DNA from: Rhodoblastus acidophilus
Lineage (GTDB): Bacteria > Pseudomonadota > Alphaproteobacteria > Rhizobiales > Beijerinckiaceae
DNA length: 64,000 nt
Assembly (NCBI RefSeq): GCF_009720655.1
Contig: NZ_WNKS01000009.1
Span: 1 to 64,000 of the forward strand
Reading direction: 5' to 3'
The position numbers were made by a program, and so were the translations under genes. Under the pieces are notes generated by a model. That model saw nothing but the letters and a program-made list of their open reading frames with translations. It ran no database searches and was not told where the DNA came from. Below, piece by piece: positions 37,637 through 46,460 of the stretch (position 1 is the stretch's first letter; every line of letters starts with the position of its first letter).

Positions 37637-38638
37637 TTATACCACCTGTTGTGCGCCCTTGAGAGCCTCGGAAAGTATGCGAAAACCCGACAGCGTGCCC
37701 GTCGGCTTCGCGGCGCTGGAAGCGGTTACGCGCTCGCCCTCCAAGGGGTTTCCGCCTTCCTTGGCCCAGAATTTACTGTAATAGGCTTTGGCAACAAAGG
37801 CTTCGAAGTTGCCCATGTCGCGTTGTGGCGACGGGCACTTCGGGTTTGGCGCCGGACCCATGAGGATCGCCCTGAAAAATCTGCGGAGAACGACCTCTGT
37901 CTCGACCTGCGCAAGATGTTGCAGCGATCGGAATGAGTTGGTTGGATGTAGGCGGTAATCGTAAAGCACTTCGTCCACAAACACGGGCTGTGTGCGAACG
38001 AGGGCCTGCAAGATGAAGTCCCAGTCGTGACAATATTTCAGCGGCTGAAAGCCGCCAATATCATTCGCGAGTCGACGCGAGAAAAAGAAATTTCCGGTTG
38101 AAATCGCGACATTCTGGCGCAGTAGAGAGTAGCCGAGCGTCGGATCTCGGGCGATGTTGAGGAGTTGGCGTACTCTTAAGAGAATAAGACTTTCCGGGAA
38201 CGCCGGCGTGGCCTCGGAAGCGTCGCTTCCCGCCTTGCTGCGGGATTCGGAGAACGTGTCCACGGCCGTAAATGCAAATTCGGAGCCTGATTCCGAAACT
38301 GCATTGAGCAAACGCTCAATCCTCCGCGGACGAAAGCGGTCATCGCTGTTTATAATCGCCACATAATCACCCTCCGCTAAATCCAGTCCGACGTTGAGGG
38401 AGATATGAGCTCCGGAATTTTTTGGATTGCGCCGGAGTACGATGTTTTCGAAGCGCTTGGAAAAAGCCGTGCCGAGTAACGCCTTTGCAAAGTCAAACGT
38501 TCTGTCGGTAGAGTTATCATCGATAAATATTAACTCGAGTCTTTCATGCGTCTGTTCGTGAATAGATTTCAAGCATTCGAGGATATACGTCTCGTGGTTG
38601 TACGACGGCACGATAACGGAGACGAGCGGGAGTTTCAT
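37637..38638 (-). CDS. family 2 glycosyltransferase
   Basis: A 333-residue GT-A enzyme: VSVIVPSYNHETYILECL at the start, FIDDNSTDRTFDFA, the DxD-type AIINSDDRFRP and, later, YCHDWDFILQALV with the general-base region. The remainder extends the usual domain by ~80 residues. It transfers a sugar from a nucleotide donor during glycan assembly. Start ATG 38638 follows AGGAGGCGATC. It begins 12 bases after the stop of the upstream GWA/GH99-like gene, so the two are likely co-transcribed. Confidence 0.92.
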   Translation of the reverse strand: MKLPLVSVIVPSYNHETYILECLKSIHEQTHERLELIFIDDNSTDRTFDFAKALLGTAFSKRFENIVLRRNPKNSGAHISLNVGLDLAEGDYVAIINSDDRFRPRRIERLLNAVSESGSEFAFTAVDTFSESRSKAGSDASEATPAFPESLILLRVRQLLNIARDPTLGYSLLRQNVAISTGNFFFSRRLANDIGGFQPLKYCHDWDFILQALVRTQPVFVDEVLYDYRLHPTNSFRSLQHLAQVETEVVLRRFFRAILMGPAPNPKCPSPQRDMGNFEAFVAKAYYSKFWAKEGGNPLEGERVTASSAAKPTGTLSGFRILSEALKGAQQVV

Positions 38639-38650
38639 GATCGCCTCCTG

Positions 38651-41308
38651 TCAGGCAATAATCAGCATGATTTTGGTCGGTACCACATAGACCGCATTCG
38701 TATCGCCGAGCGATCCTACGAGAATCTCCACGTGGTAGATTCCCGGCGCCACCGAAAAGAAATCCAGCGAGCAGCGGAAACCATGCACATGGTCGTTCGG
38801 ATCGCTGTAATAGGCCTGTACGTCTTGTCTTGTTTCGCGATCGTAAATCGAGGCGATGAATGCGTGGTCTCCACTGCCAGAAAGGCGCACGAATACTGGG
38901 AGGCTCTCGATTAAATTGACGCCGGGAACCCTGACCCAACCGCTGACGCCAAGTTTCTGTCCGCGAACGATAGTAACTTCATGATTCGTAACCCTGCGGC
39001 CGTTGAGGGAATCAACATTGCAGAACGAATTTTCGACCTTCTGCAGGCGGATCGACCCTTTCGGAATCGGAACGAACGGCGAGGGACCTCCGGTCGGCAA
39101 TGAAGAATAATCGGTCGCGAATTGCAACAGCCTGCGGTTTACACTGGCCAGCGTCGCAACCAACTGCATCGCGTTCTGGTCTTCGGGCTCGGTTGCGCCT
39201 TCAGCTTGCGCGATCAGCGATTCCGACAGGAGCATATTCGATGTCGTCAGCGCGGCGCGCACGGCCTTCAGATTTCGATGGCCGTTGAGACGGTCGGGTT
39301 CGAGATAGGCGCCCTCGCCCCACTCATTCCAGGCGTTCACGAACACCAGGCGCTTGCCCGAAGGAAGATCGCGCTTCGCCTTTGCGCACAGGACGGAGAG
39401 CCAAGCTTCGAAGACTTCCGGAGAAGCGTTATGGAACACGTTTCCGGCCTTGCCCTTTCGGGATGTATTGTCCCAGGAAGGCATGGCGCAGCGGAAGCGC
39501 GTATGGGCGGGGTCGGGACGCCGGACCTCATTGGCCGCGACCTCGATATAGTCGTAAATCTTGCCTTCGAATCCCTTGTCGATGTTCGCGACGGTCGTGT
39601 TGATTTCCCTGGCAGAGACTCCGTGCGGGGGAAACTGGCAGGTGCTGTCGGCGCCGAATTCGTTCGGATCAGTAAGGCCAAACGACTCGGCCATGCAGAC
39701 ATGCAGGTCGGGAAAGCCGGCGGCCCGCACCTTGCGCTTCCAATTCTCTATGGTCTGCGCCGGCTTCGCCAGCAAAGATATGCGATAGACAAGCAGGAGG
39801 GGCGCCCCGTCAAATTTGATGTATTTTTCGCTGCTGAAATACGGAATAACGTTGTCGATAAAGGCTAAATCGTCCAGCTCCGTGTGGGTTTGGCTCATCA
39901 ACACGTCGGATTCAGAACCATCCCACCGACGAGACCAGTTTTCGTTGGCCCAACACAAACAAAAGTCCATGTCATAGTTCTTTTCGACATGCCTGTCGAT
40001 AGGGAACGTCATCAGTTTTGTGCCTGAAAAGCTGTAGTAATAATAACAAAATGCCGAAACGCCGTAACGGCGCGCGAGATCAATCTGCTTCTCCTGAATC
40101 TGATCGAGGCGCAAATCGTAATAACCCAGATCGGATGGTATCCGAGGTTGATCGTGGCCCTCGAAATACGCCCGGGCGGTGGTCACATTTGTCCACTCGG
40201 TGAAGCCTTCCCCCCACCATTCGTTATTTTCTGAGAATGGGTGAAATTGTGGAAGATAAAACGCGACAAGTTTTACGTCGTCGGGAGTTGTTACAGCGCG
40301 ACTTTTGGTGGGCGACATGAGTTCTTCGACCAGGCCAATGCGCTGATTGCTCGCCACGCTGCCCAGCTTGGCCGTGGCCTCGTCATAATATCTCTTGAGA
40401 TCGGCCGCAGTGAAAGTCACTGTGGGGAGCACCGGCAGATGGCAATTCGTACCTCTAACTTTGATCGAGAGCATCTGAGCTGCCTTGCCAGGCGCCTCGA
40501 TCGCCTCCGAAAGAACCTTCATCGCCCCGGCAAGCGTTGTCGCCGTCATGTCCTCGGGCTTGAAAACGAATCCCGATTTAACAGGACCTTTCAAAAGCTC
40601 GCTGACATCCTTACGCGGCTCGCTGTTTGTCGTGACGCCGAGCAAGGCGTCTTTCAAATATATCTCGAGTTCAACTGGGAAGTCGGGATTTCCAGTGTTC
40701 ACGCACCAGCCTGAAATCACGCCTTGGCTCTGTCGATCCACGGCGCCCCTAAAGCCGCCTTTAGAGTCCAGCGCGTCCAAACTCCCTTTGATGATCTGCG
40801 GCTTTGAAACCAGATTGAAGAGATCGTCGCGGCTCAGTTTGATTCTGGGCGACATTGGCAGGGCGACGCGCGAGTTCTTGATTCGAAAAAGGACTAGTTC
40901 TGTGAAAGGCGCGGCAAGGCTTTTCGGCTCGCACAGAAAATGCAGGATTCCCTCAGTGTCGGCGTGATTTTGCTGCTCAATTTCATTACTGAAACCGGGC
41001 ACGACAGGCAGCCCAACCGCTTCCGCAATATCCGCCCTCTTCTTGCCCGTCATGAATTCGGCGAACTTGAACGGACCTATGTAAATCTCTATGCTCACAG
41101 GCGTTGTTGGATCGCTCGTCGACAGGCACCATCCGTCGACCCGCCCCTCGGCGGTAAAAATGTCGACGACGCCACGATAGGCTGGCGCTTCGCTCAGGTT
41201 GTCGAGCTTTCCGGTTGTCGGAACGATCGAGCTTTCCAGGTCCGCGATCTCATGCTCGACGGTCGGCTGATCGACCATGGCGTCCGTGAACTCGATGCGC
41301 GACGACAT
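38651..41308 (-). CDS. GWA-module protein with GH99/WbsX-like domain
   Basis: An 885-residue protein without a signal peptide. Two GWA modules lie near residues 45-120 (VDGWCLSTSDPTTPVSIEIY) and 180-250 (ISGWCVNTGNPDFPVELEIY). A central GH99/WbsX-like domain runs from ~335 to ~690 (VAFYLPQFHPFSENNEWWG, CLCWANENWSRRWDG, FVNAWNEWGEGAYLEPD). A C-terminal beta-rich region contains LGVSGWVRVPGVNL. Such cytoplasmic WbsX-like proteins are frequent in rhamnan and O-antigen loci. Start ATG 41308, five bases after AAGGAAGA; the frame extends 34 codons up. Transcribed ahead of the GT2 gene at 37.6 kb. Confidence 0.88.
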   Translation of the reverse strand: MSSRIEFTDAMVDQPTVEHEIADLESSIVPTTGKLDNLSEAPAYRGVVDIFTAEGRVDGWCLSTSDPTTPVSIEIYIGPFKFAEFMTGKKRADIAEAVGLPVVPGFSNEIEQQNHADTEGILHFLCEPKSLAAPFTELVLFRIKNSRVALPMSPRIKLSRDDLFNLVSKPQIIKGSLDALDSKGGFRGAVDRQSQGVISGWCVNTGNPDFPVELEIYLKDALLGVTTNSEPRKDVSELLKGPVKSGFVFKPEDMTATTLAGAMKVLSEAIEAPGKAAQMLSIKVRGTNCHLPVLPTVTFTAADLKRYYDEATAKLGSVASNQRIGLVEELMSPTKSRAVTTPDDVKLVAFYLPQFHPFSENNEWWGEGFTEWTNVTTARAYFEGHDQPRIPSDLGYYDLRLDQIQEKQIDLARRYGVSAFCYYYYSFSGTKLMTFPIDRHVEKNYDMDFCLCWANENWSRRWDGSESDVLMSQTHTELDDLAFIDNVIPYFSSEKYIKFDGAPLLLVYRISLLAKPAQTIENWKRKVRAAGFPDLHVCMAESFGLTDPNEFGADSTCQFPPHGVSAREINTTVANIDKGFEGKIYDYIEVAANEVRRPDPAHTRFRCAMPSWDNTSRKGKAGNVFHNASPEVFEAWLSVLCAKAKRDLPSGKRLVFVNAWNEWGEGAYLEPDRLNGHRNLKAVRAALTTSNMLLSESLIAQAEGATEPEDQNAMQLVATLASVNRRLLQFATDYSSLPTGGPSPFVPIPKGSIRLQKVENSFCNVDSLNGRRVTNHEVTIVRGQKLGVSGWVRVPGVNLIESLPVFVRLSGSGDHAFIASIYDRETRQDVQAYYSDPNDHVHGFRCSLDFFSVAPGIYHVEILVGSLGDTNAVYVVPTKIMLIIA

Positions 41309-41798
41309 TAAAATCTTCCTTGTAAGAGTGTTCAGTGGGCGGCTTTGCGTCTGGCGAACATGATCTTGGGGCCAGCTGCGGAAATACTTGGACACGTCGC
41401 CATCGTTCAATGCGTGCCGACCGTGTGGAGTCGTGAGAAACGACTTGGTTATCGCACCGAACGAGCTTCGGCAGGATTTTGTCGCAGCAAAAAATCGCTT
41501 GTGACGTTGGTCGCCGATCGTCCAAACTCACGGCTATGAAATTGACCTGTCAGAGTATTGAGTGTTTGCAGGACCTCCAAATGAACAGAAGATTGAATAA
41601 AAATTCTGACGTCATGGATAAGCAACCTCCCCGAGCGGTATTTGTGGCACAGGAAGATGAATGATGGCAAGCGGCTTCCGCCGTAGAGACCTTGGCCATC
41701 GATCGCGCCGCCATGCCTTGAATCTCTGCGTTGCGAACCATGTCCTTGAATGCTATTTGTTGTAACGGATTTATCCGAAGGCGCCATATGGGCAGGTC
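41309..41798. other. divergent intergenic region, no gene seen
   Basis: About 490 bases between two head-to-head genes, with lower GC than either. Short open frames here read as shadow sequence with no start signal or protein-like pattern. It should hold the promoters for the GH99-like gene and for the repeat-protein operon to its right; I cannot pick them out. Confidence 0.4.
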
Positions 41799-43604
41799 AT
41801 GTCAAATTGTTCATCCGATTTCGTTATTGATTTTGTGAAAAAATACGCTTTCTGCATTGATATCCACTCTTATTGCGCCGCGACGGGTCAACCATTCGAG
41901 TCTCGCGCCAACGCTTTAGCTCATTATGTGGGCGCGGGGGAAAGCGCCGCGCCCGAACTCCTGCCGTCGTTCGACGCCGCTCATTATGAGAGCCAACTCG
42001 CCGAAGGAATCCCTCCCGGCGTCAGCCCTTTGAGACATTACGTGGAGGAGGGCGTTGCACGGGGCCTTACTCCCTACCCGTTATTTGATGCCGAATATGT
42101 CCGCAGCCAAGTTGAGCACGGTGGGTTCATTTCGATTTTTGAGTATCTGGCGGACAGTCGCCACGCCAATATCGATCCTCACCCGCTCTTTTCCAAGAAT
42201 TATTACCGCAACTTCAACTTTGGCGCCGAGGGCGCCGCGATTGATCCTTTCTGGCACTACATTGTAGCCGGCTGGAAAGAGCGACGCCCGACACACCCAT
42301 TTTTCCGTTATGAGGAATACAAACTACATGGGGTAACGCCTGGCGACGGCCGGGCCGCGTTCAATCAACACCTCGCTGTCGCCCTGGAAAGTCCCAACCT
42401 TGCGTCCGGTTACGCACTTTTCGACGCCGACTGCTACATCGAATCCTGTGGCGACGGACAGCACATAAAGGCGCCGCTTCAGCATTATCTTCGTTCCGGC
42501 TGGCGCCTGGATGCGGCGCCGCATCCATTGTTCGATCCCTCGCATTACGCGATACAGAGCCGCGAGAGCGCAGGCGACAGGCGCCGGATCAATCCCTACA
42601 CTGAATATCTCAGCGATTTTTCTCATCGTCATGGTCCAAACATCTACTTTAATCCGGACGATTACCGAATCTCAACTGATGTTAACGCCGCCTATAAGGG
42701 TTCGCTGCTGGAGCATTTTCTGAAGCTCGGCGCCGCCAGGGGCGCGCGCCCGTGGAGACAGGGCGCCATGTTGAAGGTGCGCCCATCGCGGCGCTCGGGA
42801 TTCGAGGCCGTCCAGTCGGTGCGCGACGCCGCTGGCGTGCGATACTGGCACTGTGTCGTGAACGCGGATGGCGTCCTGAGCGCAAGCATTGAAGAGACGT
42901 CCGAAATTGAGCCGGCTCTCACGAAGGACACGCTCGGACACAGCCGGCTTCACAGCCACTCGCTGCCGCCTGGCGCTTATGAGCTTTCACTGATTGCCGT
43001 CGTCGGGGCGTGCGCGCGCTGCAATTGCCTCGTCGTCTCGGATGAAATTCTTCGGGACGAACTCGTGTCGCGGCTTCTTGAATCCTCGACGCCGCTCGTT
43101 TCGAGCGGCCGTCCGTGGCTTACGCTGATGTCCGTCAGCAACCCAAATATTCGCTATTGGCACAAATTTCGGCGTTGCCTGCGCGTCATCGATTATCGTC
43201 CACCGAAGGAGAACGCTGCGGCCTTTATTGCCAAAGCCTTGGTGGCCTCAATGCCCGTTCAGCTCGTGGTGCACGCCGATCGGTTCGGAGTCGAACTGCT
43301 ACGGAATTATGGAACAAGGCTGCTTGCGGTCTGTTCGAAAGTGACTCTGTTCGCGAGCGGCGTTGCGTTGGACCCTCACGATTCGGCGTGGCTTTCGGAA
43401 TTTGTGACCACCAATTTTGCTGAATTCCATGCGCTGATCGATGACGGTGATGACCTGCAAGCGCCAAGGACCGCAGGCGAACGCGGTCGAGATTCGTTCG
43501 GCTCCCCGACGCGATTGTACCATCCAGCAGCGATAGGCGTTGCGGGTCCGAAAGCCGATCCGGGCAGTTCTGAACCGGGAAGCGGGAGCTTGCCTGAGCC
43601 ATGA
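41799..43604 (+). CDS. YFD-WY repeat protein, unknown function
   Basis: A 601-residue protein whose first ~330 residues are about eight degenerate 35-45-residue repeats. Each begins with an aromatic-Phe-Asp-x-x-x-Tyr (SFDAAHYESQ, LFDAEYVRSQ, LFSKNYYRNF, LFDADCYIES, LFDPSHYAIQ, YFNPDDYRIS) and ends in HY..G....P. No catalytic domain precedes or follows them that I recognise; residues ~340-580 look alpha/beta. The same repeats lead into glycosyltransferase domains in the gene at 22.6 kb. It may be a scaffold or substrate-binding partner. Its stop overlaps the next GT2 gene's ATG by four bases, so the two are coupled. Confidence 0.8.
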   Translation: MSNCSSDFVIDFVKKYAFCIDIHSYCAATGQPFESRANALAHYVGAGESAAPELLPSFDAAHYESQLAEGIPPGVSPLRHYVEEGVARGLTPYPLFDAEYVRSQVEHGGFISIFEYLADSRHANIDPHPLFSKNYYRNFNFGAEGAAIDPFWHYIVAGWKERRPTHPFFRYEEYKLHGVTPGDGRAAFNQHLAVALESPNLASGYALFDADCYIESCGDGQHIKAPLQHYLRSGWRLDAAPHPLFDPSHYAIQSRESAGDRRRINPYTEYLSDFSHRHGPNIYFNPDDYRISTDVNAAYKGSLLEHFLKLGAARGARPWRQGAMLKVRPSRRSGFEAVQSVRDAAGVRYWHCVVNADGVLSASIEETSEIEPALTKDTLGHSRLHSHSLPPGAYELSLIAVVGACARCNCLVVSDEILRDELVSRLLESSTPLVSSGRPWLTLMSVSNPNIRYWHKFRRCLRVIDYRPPKENAAAFIAKALVASMPVQLVVHADRFGVELLRNYGTRLLAVCSKVTLFASGVALDPHDSAWLSEFVTTNFAEFHALIDDGDDLQAPRTAGERGRDSFGSPTRLYHPAAIGVAGPKADPGSSEPGSGSLPEP

Positions 43605-44335
43605 AAGTCAGCGCGATTGTCAATTGCCGTTATGAAGGCGGCCTGTTGCGTCCGGCGCTCGAAAGCGCCCTTCGCTCGATCCACGCAAGCGGCTTCGGGT
43701 GTGATTGCGAAGTCATCGTCGTAGCCGACCGGCCCAACAATTCCACCCTCGCGATCCTCGACGCTTATGGCGATCGAGTCACCGCGACATTGAGAACGGA
43801 TTACGGCGATCTCGGCGCCGCGCGCAACGAGGGCGTCGCCGCCGCGCGTGGGGAGCTGGTGCTTTTTTTGGACGGCGACGATCTTTGGTCGCGGAACTGG
43901 GTGGGCGCCGCTTGGGCCGTACATTTGGACGCGCCCGAACGAACCATACTCCATCCGCAGTTCGCCCAGTTCTTTGGCAAGGAGCCGAAAATTCTGGTCC
44001 ATACCGACTGGCGCGACCCTTTTTTCGACCCTCGCGCCCTCGTCGCGCGCAATTTCTGGATCTCCTTGTGCGGCGTGCGCCGTCAGGCGTTGAAGGAATT
44101 TCCCTACCCGAAGGTGCAAACAGAGCCCGGTTTGGGCATCGAGGATTGGAGTTGGTATGCAGAAATGATTGGACGCGGTTTTCGCCACGTTGTCGCGCCC
44201 AACACGGTTCATTTCATTCGCCAGAAGACAGCGAACTCCCTGGTCGAAGCGGTGAAAGGATTCGACCGTCTGCCCTCGCTCGCGTTCGCGGAATATATGG
44301 CCGCCGACGACGCCTCGCGGCCTTACGACTTGTGA
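43601..44335 (+). CDS. family 2 glycosyltransferase
   Basis: A compact 244-residue GT-A enzyme: MKVSAIVNCRYEGGLLRPAL, VIVVADRPNNSTLAIL, LVLFLDGDDLWSRNW (DxD), and GLGIEDWSWYAEMIGRG for the acceptor/base side. The ATG overlaps the preceding stop (ATGA), so its translation depends on that of the repeat protein. This suggests the two products work together, possibly recreating as two chains the fused arrangement seen at 22.6 kb. Confidence 0.9.
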   Translation: MKVSAIVNCRYEGGLLRPALESALRSIHASGFGCDCEVIVVADRPNNSTLAILDAYGDRVTATLRTDYGDLGAARNEGVAAARGELVLFLDGDDLWSRNWVGAAWAVHLDAPERTILHPQFAQFFGKEPKILVHTDWRDPFFDPRALVARNFWISLCGVRRQALKEFPYPKVQTEPGLGIEDWSWYAEMIGRGFRHVVAPNTVHFIRQKTANSLVEAVKGFDRLPSLAFAEYMAADDASRPYDL

Positions 44336-44368
44336 TTTCAACGCGCCGGGAAAGCCGAGGCTGCAACG

Positions 44369-46336
44369 ATGAATGAGCATTACCGCACTCCGGTTATTCT
44401 GATGTATCATTCGGTCCGCGATAGCGTCGACGGCGGGCCCTACGGCATCGAAATCACGCCTGAAAAATTCGAAAGCCAAATCGATTTTCTCACCTCGTAT
44501 TTCCGCGTCATGCCGCTGGTTGACTTCATCGACGCGCTCAACAGCGGCGCCCGAACCGAGGGCATGGCCGCCATCACCTTCGATGATGCGTTTGAGGACA
44601 ATCTCAGCGCGGCGGCGCCCATTCTGCGCAAATACAGCGCTCCGGCGACCGTTTTCGCGCCGACCGGATACATTGGCCGCTCCTATTTCTGGTGGGACGC
44701 GCTGCCTCGGCTCTGGTCGGCCGCGCCGGAGCGACTGGCGGAAGCCGAACAGGCGATCAGGACGCGGTTTCCCGACATCGCGCCCCAGGCGGCCAGCAGC
44801 AGCGCCCAATTTCAAACCGCTGTCTGGGACCGCCTTCGCCGGGTGCCGATGGACTTGGCTTATCAATTTACCGAAGAGTTCGCGGCGCGGCTCGGCGTTT
44901 CGCTCGAGAACCTGCCGCGTCCCGCGACAGAAAGTGAACTGCCGCAATTCGGCCGTTGGCCATTTGATCTCGGCTCGCATGGGGTTTCGCACAGGGTTCT
45001 GTCGTCATTGACGATGGACGATATGCATGAGGAGGCTCGCTCGTCACGACGCTTCTTGCAGGACCGCATTGGGCGGCCACCTGCCACTTTCTGTTATCCG
45101 TTCGGCCTTTCAGACCGCGATGTTCGTAACGCTGTCCGTGATGCCGGTTATGCCGGCGCCGTGAACGTCATGTCCAGTGACGCACCCATTCTGAATTATG
45201 GCGACCTGTTCGATTTGCCGAGGATCGACGGCGGCTTCGAGGATGCCGGCAATCTTGCCGTTAGAATGCGAAAGGTCGAAGAGATCAATGCCGGCGCCTT
45301 CATCGCCGCCCGATCAGCGCGGTTCGCGTCCGTGGCGGCCAACGCGCAACAGCAACCTAAAGGCGCCAGCCAGCGTGAGCGCAACTCTGATAGACCTGAC
45401 GTCTCGATCATCATTCCTGTCTTCAACGCAGCGCCCTATTTGGAGGAGTGCCTGGATTCTGTGCTTGGGCAATCGCTCGAGACGATAGAGGTCATCTGCG
45501 TCGATGACGCATCCACGGACGATTCCGCTAAGATACTTCAGGAGGCGGCAGATCGAGACCCCCGCGTGCGCGTTCTATCGAATCCAGACAACCTGGGCGC
45601 CGGCCCATCCCGCAATCGTGGCCTCGACGCGGCCAGGGGCCGTTTCTTGCGCGTCGTCGATGCGGATGATTTGCTGCCGCGCGACTCCACCCAGGTGTTG
45701 CTCTCGCGCGCGGTCGCCAGCGGCGCAGACTTGGTTCGTGGCGCTTTAACGTGTTTTGCCGATCCCGATCCAGGCAAAATTGAATTCGTCATTGCGACGC
45801 GCGATCGCGTGAGTACGACTTTTTTTGACGATCGCGAGTTATGGATCCCCTATTGGCATCCGAGTTACCTTCTCGCTAGCGATCTTCTTCACGATGGCTC
45901 GATCCGCTACCCCGCTTTGCAATACGGCGAGGATCCAGTCTTCATGGCCAAGGTGTTGACGAAATCACGCCGAACATCGGTGATCGCCGACGTCGTCTAT
46001 CTCTATCGACGTTATCCGAAATCGACCGGCTCGCTCGGCGGGAATTTCGCGCATGTCGTTGATTTTTTCCGCCACGCCTCGCTCGTGAAGGCGCTTTTTC
46101 TCGAATGTCATCCGCCAGCCTGGATTGAAGGCTACGGCGCCTTCCTGAAGTCTGAATTGCGCGGATTGCTGAGCCGCTGCACGCTCGACGGCGACCAGAC
46201 TTCATACGTCAATATAGAAGCGCAAAAACTTTGGGGAAACGGTGAGTTGGTCGTGGATGCCGTCCCGCAGGACGTAAGGAATATTGCCGAACTCAAGAAT
46301 GTTCGATCGCAATGTGTTTTACAAGAATTCGCCTAG
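44369..46336 (+). CDS. polysaccharide deacetylase / GT2 glycosyltransferase fusion
   Basis: A 655-residue protein. The first ~310 residues are a CE4 (NodB-fold) deacetylase with motif 1 TFDDAFEDN near residue 70 and motif 2 SHGVSHRVL near 202, so the Asp-His-His metal site is intact. It should remove N- or O-acetyl groups from a polysaccharide. From ~343 a GT2 domain follows (DVSIIIPVFNAAPYLEECL, VCVDDASTDDSA-type motif, VVDADDLLPR). Sugar addition and deacetylation are thus tied in one chain. Starts 33 bases after the previous GT2 gene, same strand. Confidence 0.92.
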   Translation: MNEHYRTPVILMYHSVRDSVDGGPYGIEITPEKFESQIDFLTSYFRVMPLVDFIDALNSGARTEGMAAITFDDAFEDNLSAAAPILRKYSAPATVFAPTGYIGRSYFWWDALPRLWSAAPERLAEAEQAIRTRFPDIAPQAASSSAQFQTAVWDRLRRVPMDLAYQFTEEFAARLGVSLENLPRPATESELPQFGRWPFDLGSHGVSHRVLSSLTMDDMHEEARSSRRFLQDRIGRPPATFCYPFGLSDRDVRNAVRDAGYAGAVNVMSSDAPILNYGDLFDLPRIDGGFEDAGNLAVRMRKVEEINAGAFIAARSARFASVAANAQQQPKGASQRERNSDRPDVSIIIPVFNAAPYLEECLDSVLGQSLETIEVICVDDASTDDSAKILQEAADRDPRVRVLSNPDNLGAGPSRNRGLDAARGRFLRVVDADDLLPRDSTQVLLSRAVASGADLVRGALTCFADPDPGKIEFVIATRDRVSTTFFDDRELWIPYWHPSYLLASDLLHDGSIRYPALQYGEDPVFMAKVLTKSRRTSVIADVVYLYRRYPKSTGSLGGNFAHVVDFFRHASLVKALFLECHPPAWIEGYGAFLKSELRGLLSRCTLDGDQTSYVNIEAQKLWGNGELVVDAVPQDVRNIAELKNVRSQCVLQEFA

Positions 46337-46460
46337 AACTACTACTGAATAACAGTTGCGCTACTGAGAGTTAACATTCCGTTTGGTTATATCGCTTTCG
46401 CTGCCGAGACAATTTGCTGAGTTAGTCCACTGAAAGGCGATCGAGTTGAAAGGTGAGCAG

